In this document: in pieces, positions 34,242 to 43,234 of the stretch
How positions within the stretch are numbered: position 1 is the first letter of the stretch
Layout of the letters: every line of letters begins with the position of its first letter
Source of the DNA: Methylobacter sp.
GTDB lineage: Bacteria; Pseudomonadota; Gammaproteobacteria; Methylococcales; Methylomonadaceae
Direction: 5' to 3'
NCBI RefSeq assembly: GCF_004322395.1
Contig: NZ_SCTW01000051.1
Location: 1-64,000 of the forward strand
Length of the DNA stretch: 64,000 nucleotides
Program-made: the position numbers and the translations under genes
Notes under the pieces: model-generated
Told to the model about the DNA's origin: nothing
What the model saw: only the letters and a program-made list of their open reading frames with translations
The model's database searches: none

Positions 34242-37200
34242 ATGTTCATCCTGCACAGCTCCAATAAGACAGAAAACCTGGTCGCCCACCTGACCGTAGT
34301 CATCGAAAACTCACCGCTGTCGTCGCCTTTTGCCAAGGAAGTTTTCCTGATCCAAAGCCAGGGCATGGAGCGGTGGTTATCGCAGCAGTTAGCCAGTCAA
34401 TTTAAGGTCTGGGGAAATTACGAATATTTATTTCCGGGCAAGTTTTTCAGTTCTCTGGCTCAGAACATCGACAGCCGCTTAAGCGATGCGGCTTTTGAGC
34501 GTAATTTAATGCTCTGGCGGATTGAGGCATTGCTGCGCAAACTGGACGGCGATACGTTTTTGCCGCTAACACAATACCTGTCGGGAGAGAATATCGATTT
34601 AAAACGTTACCAGTTAGCCCAGCAACTGGCGCAGATTTTCGATCAATACCAGATGATGCGGCCGGATATGTTGGCGGCGTGGCAAAAAGGCCAACTGTTA
34701 TATCAAACAACCGCCGAAGTTTGGCAACAAGCGCTATGGCTGCAAATAACCGAACAGACCGGCAACAAGCATCGCGGCTCGTTATGGCTGGATGTAATCG
34801 CCAAGTTGAATGCCGCAAAAGAAGGCGCATTCAGCGAACAGTTGCCGGAGCGGATTTCGGTATTCGGGCTTAACACCATGCCGCCTTTGTTTTTAAGTTA
34901 TCTGCAAGGCCTGTCCAAACATTGCCAGCTGCATCTTTTCCTGCTCAATCCGGCGCAGGACTTTTGGGCCGACTTGGCGAACAAAAGACAGCGGATGAAT
35001 GATGAAAACTTTTCCGGCCATCCGTTGTTGTCGACATTAGGCCAGCAAGGGCGCGAGTTTCAGGAGATGTTGCTGGAGCAGGCGCAGTTCGATTTTGAAC
35101 CGGAAAGCTTTGAACCCGCCGAGGCAAACAATAACTTGCAACGTTTGCAAAACGGTATTTTAAACAACCGGCTGGACGAACCAAGCCTGCAAGCCGATAA
35201 CTCAATCAGCATCCATGCCTGCCATTCCCGGATGCGCGAGGTGGAAGTACTGAAAAATCAATTGCTGCAAGCCTTGGAAAGCGACCCCACGCTGGAGCTG
35301 CGCGACATTGTGGTGATGGCCCCGGATATTCAGGTCTACGAGCCGTTTATTTCCGCCGTGTTCGACGACATACAGCACGCCATCGCCGACCGAAGCTTGC
35401 GCCTGAGCAACAATGCGCTGGACGCATTCATCCGATTTTTAAATTTGAGCCAAAGCCGCTTCGGCTGGCAGGCAGTGCTTGATTTACTGGAACAGCCGGT
35501 CGTTTATCCGGGCTTCGGTTTGTCCGAAGTCGATTTGGAATTGATCAAGCACTGGGTGCAGGATACGCATGTCCGCTGGGGCAAGTCGGCGGAGCACAAG
35601 CAGGAACTCGGCCTGCCCGAACTTAGCGAAAACACTTGGCAAGCGGCGCTGGACAGGTTGCTGATGGGCTACGCAGTGGGCAGCGACCAGGATTTTGTTT
35701 TAGGCATACTGCCGTACAAAGATATTGAAGGCTCCCCTGCGCTGGCACTGGGCGGTCTGTGCGATTTTATGCAACTATTGTTTAAAGCCGGCAAGGACTT
35801 GAAGCAAGCGAAAACCCTGAAAAACTGGAGTGCGCAGCTTTATTATTACGCCGACCAGTTATTGTCGGCTGCGGAACCCGCCGAACGCCAGCAGCTTAAC
35901 GAACTGCTGGCCGAACTGTCCGATGAGTTGCCCGCAGTGCATAACGATGCCGTCGAACTGCAAGTGATTGTGGCCTGGCTGGAAGGCATGGTTGCCGAAC
36001 GAAAATCGTCCAACGGTTTTTTGCGCGGGCAACTGACCTTTTGTTCGATGCTGCCGATGCGCTCGATCCCGTTCAAAGTGATCGCCTTACTGGGCATGAA
36101 CGACGGCGAATTCCCCAAAATCGACCGTCACCCGACTTTTGATTTGCTGGCTCGTAACTTCCGTAAAGGCGACCGCTCGCATCGTGCCGACGACCGTTAC
36201 CAGTTTCTGGAAATCCTGCTGTCGGCAAGGCAGCAATTGATCATGACCTATATCGGCCAGTCGATCAGCCATAATGACGCGATTCCGCCGTCGGTGGTGA
36301 TCAGCGAATTGCTGGAAGTTTTAAAGTATGGCAGTGACCAAGTGGCTGACTTAGCCAGCGCAAAGCCCTCTCCAGAGGGAGAGGGTTGGGTGAGGGGAAA
36401 TCAAAACATAACCACCCGGCATCCATTACAGCCATTTAGCCGACGCTATTTCGACGGTACGCCCAATTTATTCAGCTTTTCAGAAGCCGATTGCGAAACC
36501 GCCACAGCACTGGCCGACAGGGACAGCAAGCCGTCATCCGCCACAGTCAATTTATGGTGGCAAAAAGAACTCGCCAAAGAAGCTGAGGACGCCAGAATAA
36601 TCGAAGTCATCGAACTCGGTGAATTGTTCAGTTTTTTCCAGCATCCGCAACGCTATTTTTTGCGTCGGCAAATGGATTTGCGCTTTAGCGGCATAGAAGC
36701 CGACACCGAAGAACGCGAACCGTTCTCTATCGCCATGCTGGACGGTTACGCTATTTATCATGAATGGATACGCGAAGCGTTAAACGACAAACCAATATCC
36801 GTAAAAAAACTGCAAGCTCAGGGCCGATGGCTGGCCGGTGTGCCGGGCGAGCTGGAGTTCGAGCGGCAACAGAAGACGATTAACCAATTTGTCGAATTAA
36901 TTAAAGCCAAAAACCTAGGCACGCTGTTAGACGATTTGCCGATAGACATCACAATCAATTCCTGCCGACTGGTCGGCAAACTGAGCAACCTTTACCAGAA
37001 CGGCAGCCTGCTTTACCGTTACGCCAACCTTAAAGGCAAGGATTTTATATGCGCCCTACTGCATCACGCGGTAATTAATCAAGTTCAAAAGCAGACCGCT
37101 TTGAGCACTCCCGGCAACTACCCGCCTGTCGGGATCATGCCTTTGGCTACCGATACAACGCCTAAAGAAGCAATCGCGGGTCTGCAATCGACGTTCCTGC

Positions 37201-37547
37201 TCAGCGCCGATGAAGACTTAAGCTTATTGCCGGAACATTATCAACCGGATCATTTAATGTCATTGATAAACATCTATCGGCTAGGCCGCGAACAGCCCGA
37301 TGCATTCTTTGTTGAACCGGCTTTCGCGTATATCAAACAGGCTCATAAGCTGGCGGCCAGCAGCCGCGCCTCAAAGTCGGCACTGGATGCGGCAATAGAA
37401 CAATTGACCAAAGCTATAGAGCAACCCTACGAACCGGAACTCAGACGGCTTTACGGTAATGTGGCAAACTTGGGAGTGGTGCTGGGCGATTCATTCGAGC
37501 AGCAATGCCAGACGCTTTTGCAGCCGATTTGGAATGCAACGCATTGA
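34242..37547 (+). CDS. recC: Exodeoxyribonuclease V gamma chain (RecC)
   Basis: 1101 residues (E. coli RecC 1122). It holds the RecBCD complex together and recognises Chi during double-strand break repair. The N-terminus FILHSSNKTENLVAHL and FLIQSQGMERWLSQQLA match RecC, as do LNPAQDFWADL and FCSMLPMRSIPFKVIALLGM later. Around residues 706-721 there is an in-frame repeat-derived insert (KPSPEGEGWVRGNQ, about 36361-36405) identical in part to intergenic repeats. recB does not follow. The downstream neighbours are the convergent AT-rich operon, so recB and recD must be elsewhere. No clear ribosome site before the ATG. Confidence 0.95.
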   Translation: MFILHSSNKTENLVAHLTVVIENSPLSSPFAKEVFLIQSQGMERWLSQQLASQFKVWGNYEYLFPGKFFSSLAQNIDSRLSDAAFERNLMLWRIEALLRKLDGDTFLPLTQYLSGENIDLKRYQLAQQLAQIFDQYQMMRPDMLAAWQKGQLLYQTTAEVWQQALWLQITEQTGNKHRGSLWLDVIAKLNAAKEGAFSEQLPERISVFGLNTMPPLFLSYLQGLSKHCQLHLFLLNPAQDFWADLANKRQRMNDENFSGHPLLSTLGQQGREFQEMLLEQAQFDFEPESFEPAEANNNLQRLQNGILNNRLDEPSLQADNSISIHACHSRMREVEVLKNQLLQALESDPTLELRDIVVMAPDIQVYEPFISAVFDDIQHAIADRSLRLSNNALDAFIRFLNLSQSRFGWQAVLDLLEQPVVYPGFGLSEVDLELIKHWVQDTHVRWGKSAEHKQELGLPELSENTWQAALDRLLMGYAVGSDQDFVLGILPYKDIEGSPALALGGLCDFMQLLFKAGKDLKQAKTLKNWSAQLYYYADQLLSAAEPAERQQLNELLAELSDELPAVHNDAVELQVIVAWLEGMVAERKSSNGFLRGQLTFCSMLPMRSIPFKVIALLGMNDGEFPKIDRHPTFDLLARNFRKGDRSHRADDRYQFLEILLSARQQLIMTYIGQSISHNDAIPPSVVISELLEVLKYGSDQVADLASAKPSPEGEGWVRGNQNITTRHPLQPFSRRYFDGTPNLFSFSEADCETATALADRDSKPSSATVNLWWQKELAKEAEDARIIEVIELGELFSFFQHPQRYFLRRQMDLRFSGIEADTEEREPFSIAMLDGYAIYHEWIREALNDKPISVKKLQAQGRWLAGVPGELEFERQQKTINQFVELIKAKNLGTLLDDLPIDITINSCRLVGKLSNLYQNGSLLYRYANLKGKDFICALLHHAVINQVQKQTALSTPGNYPPVGIMPLATDTTPKEAIAGLQSTFLLSADEDLSLLPEHYQPDHLMSLINIYRLGREQPDAFFVEPAFAYIKQAHKLAASSRASKSALDAAIEQLTKAIEQPYEPELRRLYGNVANLGVVLGDSFEQQCQTLLQPIWNATH
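36361..36405 (+). repeat. Repeat insertion inside recC
   Basis: GAGAGGGTTGGGTGAGGGGA plus AATCAAA also occurs at about 15392-15420. Here it sits in frame inside recC and encodes a proline/glycine-rich linker. Such repeats with open frames are known in other bacteria. Confidence 0.8.
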
Positions 37548-37599
37548 TATCCCCGTCTCTATTACAAAATTAAGTGGAAAGACCTAAACAACAGATTGT

Positions 37600-38445
37600 T
37601 CACGGATCTTCTATCATTTCCACATCATCCATATTTTGCTTAAAACTAGAATGATCGGAACGCCAGCGAATCTTTCTTCTTTGGTCATATAACGGAAAAT
37701 CTTTTTCCGAAAGTGGTACCACTCCAGAAATATCTATTCCAGGTGCGTTCTGGAAAGCGACCTTTATATTATCGACATATCTATCAAGGCAATCTTCATC
37801 AATTAACTTTCTAAAAGCAGCCTCTTCATAAATCAGAGCGACTGTTAATGTGTAGTTTTTATCACTTGCTAATTCATCTCTAGGATTCAATTCAATATAA
37901 ATTGCCAACATCCCATTAGCTTCAGTTTTACTCAAAAGCTTATTTAATTTACCTCGTACTGGATCAATTCTTTTCTCGAACTGATCGGGCAACGCTTGTC
38001 CCATATAACGATTTGCTAACCACCGGACTAAAGTAGCTTTCTGCGAATCTATAAGCCGAACATGCTGTACAGGCTTATTTTTTAACAACAAAGCTCTATT
38101 AAGAAATGCCCTATCAATAATATTCAGTTCAAAAGGGATTGATGAGTTATCAATTTCAAGTTCTATATGTAACTTTCTAGGGTTTTTCGTGTGTGTGAAG
38201 TTTCCATCTAATTTACCAATCTTACGCGCCACTATATATTCTAAGAATGGTTCGGCAATCAACGAATCATTAATAATGGCGCAATCATGCGTAATAGCTA
38301 TAAAAACGAAAGATTCATCTTGCGAATGATTTTCAGCCATTGATGACACAAGCTCTGGGCAGCTAAACTGTGTAAAGCAAGCCCCCATTTGCCAGCCATT
38401 ACTTTTTAGAATTTCACGATCTATCTTTGACACACTGCATTCCAT
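37600..38445 (-). CDS. Unrecognised protein, third gene of the AT-rich operon
   Basis: 281 residues, soluble. Notable segments are FVFIAITHDCAIINDSLIAE (near residue 50), FLEYIVARKIGKLDGNFTHT and NPRKLHIELEI. The spacing of a T/S-x-DCAI motif, an AEPF motif and a basic KNPRKLH motif looks like a conserved family, but I cannot name it. The start overlaps the upstream stop (TAATG), so it is translated with the HTH gene. The gene is AT-rich like its two partners and ends 53 bases from recC, tail to tail. Role unknown; an effector of an accessory system is one guess. Confidence 0.7.
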   Translation of the reverse strand: MECSVSKIDREILKSNGWQMGACFTQFSCPELVSSMAENHSQDESFVFIAITHDCAIINDSLIAEPFLEYIVARKIGKLDGNFTHTKNPRKLHIELEIDNSSIPFELNIIDRAFLNRALLLKNKPVQHVRLIDSQKATLVRWLANRYMGQALPDQFEKRIDPVRGKLNKLLSKTEANGMLAIYIELNPRDELASDKNYTLTVALIYEEAAFRKLIDEDCLDRYVDNIKVAFQNAPGIDISGVVPLSEKDFPLYDQRRKIRWRSDHSSFKQNMDDVEMIEDP

Positions 38446-38999
38446 TAAGCTAATGGTTTAGCATTTGATGATAGTTTATCCAACAGAAGAGCATTTTTTT
38501 GACCTATGAACCTGTATTTAGCTTGTCTAATAGCGCTTTTAATTTCATTCATATCCGGTTCTTTTGATACTAAAGCTTCATAAAGTCTGCAACAATCTTC
38601 GTCCAGGCGCTTTCTCAGCATTGGTCCTAATGAGGCAGCGTAACCAGTCTTTTCTATTTCACTTAATGCCTCTTTTACAAAGCGCACCCTAGTGTGATTC
38701 GTTTCTGTCAGTCGTGAGTTCTCATTATTAAGCCACGTATCTAGAGTAGGTCTCGAAACATTGAGTATTTTCGACAATTGATCTTTCCCAAGATTAAAGT
38801 CTTTAAGATAGTTGTTGATCTCGCTAGAAAACAAATCTCTTTCGGTTCTTATCCCTTGGTTATTATTTATAACAAATAGTTTAATACTTCCTGTCGATTC
38901 AATATTTACTGGCGGACTAGATCCTGCTGTTCCATTAAAAAATAGTAATGATGAGGTTTGTGGATTTACATAATCGATGAATGGAGCTTCAGTTAACAT
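38445..38999 (-). CDS. HTH-domain protein, second gene of the AT-rich operon
   Basis: 184 residues. A helix-turn-helix is clear around residues 75-105 (FNLGKDQLSKILNVSRPTLD, then TWLNNENSRL). The flanking N-terminal 60 residues are low in structure, and the C-terminal 80 are helical (LGPMLRKRLDEDCCRLYEAL). It overlaps the TIGR04255-like gene upstream by 11 bases and the next gene by one base. By position it could regulate the operon or act as an antitoxin-like partner, but this is inference. No known family name. Confidence 0.75.
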   Translation of the reverse strand: MLTEAPFIDYVNPQTSSLLFFNGTAGSSPPVNIESTGSIKLFVINNNQGIRTERDLFSSEINNYLKDFNLGKDQLSKILNVSRPTLDTWLNNENSRLTETNHTRVRFVKEALSEIEKTGYAASLGPMLRKRLDEDCCRLYEALVSKEPDMNEIKSAIRQAKYRFIGQKNALLLDKLSSNAKPLA

Positions 39000-39807
39000 T
39001 ATTTGTTCTCCAAAAAGTTAATGCTTCTTCGGTCACAATCTGGCGAAAAGCCATAGACGCTCCTTGGTGCAATAAATCAAGTTTCGCAATCACATCGCTA
39101 ATATTTAATTTAATTAAAGAAGTCGGCATATAGATATGATCCGTATCAAGTAGCAAAAAATTTTCCGTTATAGGTCGCATCAACGCCGAACCATCAATTA
39201 ATTGTTGAACCAAAGCAGCTAAATCTGGTGGAACACCTGGATGATCTTTCAAGCTAAAACAACGAAGATACAGGACTCCCTCTTCAGAGTCATAAGCATG
39301 TTCCATTCTTGAGTGTGCAGGACTAAGTTTATTTGATATATCTGGACTTAAAAAAGTAGCTTTAACTTGTCGAGTTAAAGGCAATTGTTCATTGGCAAAA
39401 ATATTATCAATGTATCGTATTCCAATTTTTTTGGTGTATTCGATACGAGCAATTGGGCAAATTATCTCCAATATTTTTGTTAGTTTTTCTGCGAATTCAT
39501 TGAAATGTGTGTAATTTGTAGTTTGTAAAATCACACGGTTTTCGTTAATTGAAACGCCCCAAGAATTATCCACATTGTTAAGCTTCCAATTTTTATCCTT
39601 TCTTTCTCGCGTATCAATTGTCCCTGACTCTTTAAAATTAACTTCCCATGATTGGGTAAAATAGTCTCCAATATCAGGGTAATCGCTTCTTAAAGATTCC
39701 ATAATGGTATTAATGTACGATTCGATTTTTGGAATTGGTGCATATTCAACCATTGCAACGGTGTACACCAAAGGTGCTCTTATCAGATGGCCTAGGGAGC
39801 TGTACAT
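38989..39807 (-). CDS. TIGR04255-like family protein, first gene of the AT-rich operon
   Basis: About 272 residues from the ATG at 39807. The open frame extends to 40026, but the extra 73 residues look non-coding, and the family start (LIRAPLVYTVAMVEYAPIPK) follows this ATG directly. Family-like features are YINTIMESLRSDYPDIGDYF, the WGVSINENRVILQTTNYTHF strand and KKIGIRYIDNIF. TIGR04255 proteins are sporadic, uncharacterised and often in accessory regions. Gene order, overlaps and AT-rich composition argue that it works with the next two genes. A GGGAA ribosome site lies about 8 bases upstream. Confidence 0.7.
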   Translation of the reverse strand: MYSSLGHLIRAPLVYTVAMVEYAPIPKIESYINTIMESLRSDYPDIGDYFTQSWEVNFKESGTIDTRERKDKNWKLNNVDNSWGVSINENRVILQTTNYTHFNEFAEKLTKILEIICPIARIEYTKKIGIRYIDNIFANEQLPLTRQVKATFLSPDISNKLSPAHSRMEHAYDSEEGVLYLRCFSLKDHPGVPPDLAALVQQLIDGSALMRPITENFLLLDTDHIYMPTSLIKLNISDVIAKLDLLHQGASMAFRQIVTEEALTFWRTNNVN

Positions 39808-40178
39808 GAGGTATTTCCCAATAGTTATATGAATTTGATTGTAGTTAAGTTCGACGAACTTTACACAAAACTTTACGTGGTTGCCACGCTCTTGATGAAA
39901 AAATATTAGCTTATCAACTGACTTATATTCATAAAACACAATATGTTGAGTTTCTGTGAAAAATATATCTATATGTTGTATAGCATAAAAAAGGGATGGA
40001 TTAATTTTCTTCGTACAATAACGCAATCAATGCTTTTTTGAACATTACAACCAAGTAGATCGGAATAAGTCTGTTTGAGTGGTAGAAAACTGGCGTTTCC
40101 GGCATGCCTCGCCAGAATCCGCCGGAAGAAAACTTCCCTTGCGCTACTCTCGGGGAAGTCTTATTCCTGCCTATGAAG
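39808..40178. other. Intergenic region before the accessory operon
   Basis: About 370 bases, probably the operon promoter. It holds a TCCGGC / GCCGGA imperfect palindrome (about 40098-40124) and a GGAAG / CTTCC pair near 40122-40170. The long open frame through part of it lacks coding features. Confidence 0.4.
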
Positions 40179-40700
40179 CTAATTCCCACTCAACCCCATA
40201 ATAGCGTCCACAACCATTCCCGTTCCTATCGACAGTAACAGAATATCGGAATTCACTCTGGCATAACGGTAGCCCGGCATCGGCAGCCCCATCTGGGCGA
40301 GGATGGCCGAAGGCAGATCGTAGTAAATCACGTCACGCGGCAGCGGCCGGCCTATCTGCCACTTCTTTGCCTGTCCCGGCGGCATGCAGCCGTTGTGCTT
40401 CTTGGCGAGTCCGGGCGGGCAATGGCCGGAATGAAACTGCTCGGCATAGTAATTATTGATGATAGTTCGATGCCGGTCGTCGAAATAGCGGTTTTCTCTA
40501 TAATCGCGCTCGTCTCTTTGATCAAACTGCCGATCATCGCGGTCCCGGTCATGGCTTTGTTTTTCGTGTCGCTGATGTTTACCGGCTTTACCGTGACCGT
40601 TCCATGATGGCTTGTCAGCGAGCGCCGGGACGGCTACCAACGTTCCGGCTATGACAAGGGCTAAGGTGTTGTGGCTTGTTTTGAAAGTAAATCGCTGCAT
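40179..40700 (-). CDS. RcnB/CigR-like periplasmic protein
   Basis: About 173 residues from the ATG at 40700, which has a GGAG ribosome site 11 bases upstream. A start 5 codons earlier is less supported. Signal peptide QRFTFKTSHNTLALVIAGTLVAVPALA, then a His/Asp/Arg-rich linker (HGKAGKHQRHEKQSHDRDRD). The C-terminal RcnB-like module reads CPPGLAKKHNGCMPPGQAKK, then GRPLPRDVIYYDLP and RYARVNSDILLLSIGTGMVV. RcnB helps nickel and cobalt homeostasis in the periplasm, and CigR is an anti-virulence relative. The metal role here is inference from the family and the His-rich stretch. Confidence 0.78.
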   Translation of the reverse strand: MQRFTFKTSHNTLALVIAGTLVAVPALADKPSWNGHGKAGKHQRHEKQSHDRDRDDRQFDQRDERDYRENRYFDDRHRTIINNYYAEQFHSGHCPPGLAKKHNGCMPPGQAKKWQIGRPLPRDVIYYDLPSAILAQMGLPMPGYRYARVNSDILLLSIGTGMVVDAIMGLSGN

Positions 40701-40851
40701 GACTCTATTCTCCATCAGAAAATTAGCATCCGCCGACTGCTTTGTTTGCGCAATATGCGCAACAGTTTTTGAGGTTTGCCTGGAGATTCAATATTAGTAG
40801 AGATGCCAGCTTCATCCAATAGATAAAACATACATAAATGCTAGGAACTTC

Positions 40852-42459
40852 TCAAGAAGCGATATCTTGGGCTTTAACTCGCTCATTTAGCACTACGACG
40901 GCCTCGTGTTTTTGGATTTTTTCTTTGCCGTACAAATCGATGACTTCAACTTTAATGTTGTCATCCGGTGCCGTAGCCAAAAAATCCTCGATTGTTTCCA
41001 AAATGTCGTGATCGATAAACTTGGCTTTGCTGGCATCAATGGTTGCTGTGCTGTTTTCCTGAATGCTCAGGATGAATTTTCTGAGCAGGGCTTTATTCAG
41101 GAAAGAAACGTCTTTGTTGAATGACAGCATATAATGCGAACCATCCTGAATTAATGTAATCGCCGCGTGATAATTAGCTTTGATAACAAAGAACAAACCG
41201 AAACCTAAGCCGATGACCATGCCCTTTAATAAATCGGTGAATAGAATCGCAAGCACGGTAATCGCAAACGGTAGAAATTGACTCATGCCTTTCTTGTAAT
41301 ATTCCACAAACAAACCGGGTTTCGCCAATTTATAACCAGTGTGCAGCAAAATGGCCGATAAGCAGGCCAGTGGTATAAAGTTTAAATAGTGCGCAAGAAA
41401 CATCACGCTCAGCAGTAGACACAAGCCATGAATAAAACAGGACAGACTGGTTTGCCCACCCGCATTGATATTGGCGGAGCTTCGTACAATGACGGCAGTG
41501 ATCGGCAGGCCGCCTAATAATCCGCTGATAATATTTCCGACTCCTTGGGCTTTTAATTCCCGATTGGTTGGAGCGAGCCGTTTCAACGGATCGAGTTTAT
41601 CGACCGCCTCAAGGCTTAACAATGTTTCCAGGCTGGCAATGATTGCCAGCGTCGCAGCTACAATGTAGACCTGCGGATTAGCCAGATAGCTAAAATCCGG
41701 AAGCATGAAGTTGTTGAAAAAATCGGCGGCTTGCTCGGAAACGGGCAATTTGACCAGATGTTTTTCGCTGACAGCCCAAGCGGGCGCGAACTGTGTAGCG
41801 AATAAGTTGTAACTGACTCCCCATGCCACCGCGACTAACGGACCGGGAATCAGTTTTAATAATCGCTGTTTTTTAAACCAGGGCATTTCCCAGATCATCA
41901 ATAATAACAACGCAACCGTACTGATAATAACAGCGCCCGGCGTAATGCCGCTGAAGGCATCGAACAGCTCAAGGAAACTCGATTTGGCCGTTTCTCTCAT
42001 ATAACTTTCATCGCCTTCATAACTGGTATCGTAACCGGTGGCGTGAGGAATCTGCTTGATGATCAAAATCAAGCCGATAGCCGCCAGCATGCCTTTAATG
42101 ACGGCGGAAGGGAAAAATGCGCCGATAATCCCGGCCCTGAGATAGCCCAACGTGAGTTGTATGATGCCCGCTAGAATACAGGCGACCAGCAATCCCTGAA
42201 AACTACCTAGGGTTTCAATAGCGTTGAATACAATCACGGTAAGACCGGCAGCGGGGCCTGAAACACTCAGTTGCGAGCCGCTTAGCCAGGAGACGATCAG
42301 CCCGCCGACCAAGCCCGCAATCAATCCGGAAAACAACGGTGCGCCGGAGGCCAAGGCGATGCCCAGACATAACGGCAGAGCGACCAGGAACACTACAATT
42401 CCGGCAGGAAAATCATCTTTTAGATGGCGGAAATAATATTGAGCGTGTTTGTGTATCAT
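40852..42459 (-). CDS. SulP family inorganic anion transporter
   Basis: 535 residues with about 11-12 membrane helices, such as GIVVFLVALPLCLGIALASG and LIAGLVGGLIVSWLSGSQLS with the SulP-type GPAAGLTVIV motif. A C-terminal STAS domain follows (about 430-525, NSTATIDASKAKFIDHDILE). SulP proteins carry sulfate, bicarbonate or other anions. The start overlaps a decayed carbonic anhydrase gene by 4 bases (ATGA), and an intact carbonic anhydrase is 3 kb away. That favours bicarbonate uptake, but sulfate cannot be excluded given cysJI. Confidence 0.9.
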   Translation of the reverse strand: MIHKHAQYYFRHLKDDFPAGIVVFLVALPLCLGIALASGAPLFSGLIAGLVGGLIVSWLSGSQLSVSGPAAGLTVIVFNAIETLGSFQGLLVACILAGIIQLTLGYLRAGIIGAFFPSAVIKGMLAAIGLILIIKQIPHATGYDTSYEGDESYMRETAKSSFLELFDAFSGITPGAVIISTVALLLLMIWEMPWFKKQRLLKLIPGPLVAVAWGVSYNLFATQFAPAWAVSEKHLVKLPVSEQAADFFNNFMLPDFSYLANPQVYIVAATLAIIASLETLLSLEAVDKLDPLKRLAPTNRELKAQGVGNIISGLLGGLPITAVIVRSSANINAGGQTSLSCFIHGLCLLLSVMFLAHYLNFIPLACLSAILLHTGYKLAKPGLFVEYYKKGMSQFLPFAITVLAILFTDLLKGMVIGLGFGLFFVIKANYHAAITLIQDGSHYMLSFNKDVSFLNKALLRKFILSIQENSTATIDASKAKFIDHDILETIEDFLATAPDDNIKVEVIDLYGKEKIQKHEAVVVLNERVKAQDIAS

Positions 42460-42706
42460 ATTAATAATCCTTTAGTCACGTTAGAAGCATTTTCCAGCAG
42501 AAGCGTCCCGTTCATATTGGCAACGCAACCGGGTAGCATCGCCCCATAGCCAACATCATAAATGCTTACTTTGCCTGTTGTAATATCGGGGCGGCCTCCA
42601 ATAATTCCAATCGCAGCCGTTTCAATAATTGCCTTTAAGCTAGGGCTGCGTTCCATAATGGCATCTTTTAATCAATGGCGGCTACTTTTTCTACAAATGC
42701 TTTAGG
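42456..42706 (-). pseudogene. Decayed beta-carbonic anhydrase C-terminus
   Basis: The peptide FVEKVAAID, and in another frame MERSPSLKAIIETAAIGIIG plus RPDITTGKVSIYD, match the C-terminus of the intact enzyme at 45749-46438 (FVEKVAAIN, QRSPILKDMIETGAIGIVG, HDITTGRVSFY). A frameshift and stop near 42670 separate the parts, and the zinc-binding N-terminal half is missing. The stop is coupled to the SulP start (ATGA), so an ancestral carbonic anhydrase-SulP operon is likely. Confidence 0.85.
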
Positions 42707-42888
42707 TGGATTCGCGCCAGCGATCTTCGGCGAATGGAGCCCTGACATTGGAAACCCATAGATTTTCCCAAAAAGAGACTTTTTAAGCATGATTGTATCG
42801 GATATTGTGGATAGGCGGCTTGTCGGTGATTCACTGCCGGCCGCGTTCCCATGCAGCGCGCTCGTCGTTATACACAATTTTGCGAGTT

Positions 42889-42921
42889 AGACCTTCCAGG
42901 TTTTAAAAACCTGGAAGGTCT
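42889..42921. repeat. Dispersed 33-bp palindrome, copy 4
   Basis: The same arms as the other copies. The upstream flank (GCGCGCTCGTCGTTATACACAA) resembles that of copy 3, and the near flank (GCGAGTTAG) that of copy 2. Confidence 0.8.
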
Positions 42922-43088
42922 ACATTTTGGAACGGATGTTGAGCGTAGGGAAGGGGTTTAACCTTTGCATCCGTGATTTAATGGTCATAGAGTGTGCCGT
43001 GCGGAGGATGTCTTTATTTATCCGGTCCCACGCGTTGCGCGAGGTGGCGTTGCCTAGATGGGTAGGTAAGAGGCGTGAGCAGGCGTTT

Positions 43089-43135
43089 GCCGGAAACACC
43101 GGTTCTCGCTATCGCTCGAACCGGCTTATTCCGGC
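43089..43135. repeat. Nested cruciform-like repeat
   Basis: Outer arms GCCGGAA and TTCCGGC, inner arms CCGGTTC and GAACCGG, all perfect. It lies downstream of the SulP-UspA gene on the minus strand and could stabilise or end its transcript, though no T-run follows. Confidence 0.65.
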
Positions 43136-43234
43136 ATCTGGAATTCGTCATTACGGTGTCTATGCCAAATGACAGTCTGGGTAAAGCCGGGGACTGGGTT
43201 TTAGTCCCCAAGTATCGGTATCAAAAAGTGGCCG

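Larger units (their letters stand above)
42707..43234. other. Repeat-rich gap between the two SulP genes
   Basis: About 530 bases. It includes the fourth 33-bp palindrome, a nested hairpin at 43089-43135 (GCCGGAA/TTCCGGC enclosing CCGGTTC/GAACCGG) and a GGGGACT/AGTCCCC hairpin at about 43189-43210. The open frames here are repeat sequence, not genes. Confidence 0.55.

Noticed and set aside
39808..40026. N-terminal extension of the TIGR04255-like protein
   Set aside because: The extra 73 residues have no family-like pattern and the downstream ATG has a better site.
40001..40189. 62-residue frame before the accessory operon
   Set aside because: No ribosome site or motif, and it runs through hairpin sequence.
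42927..43230. Several short frames between the SulP genes
   Set aside because: They coincide with palindromic repeats on both strands.
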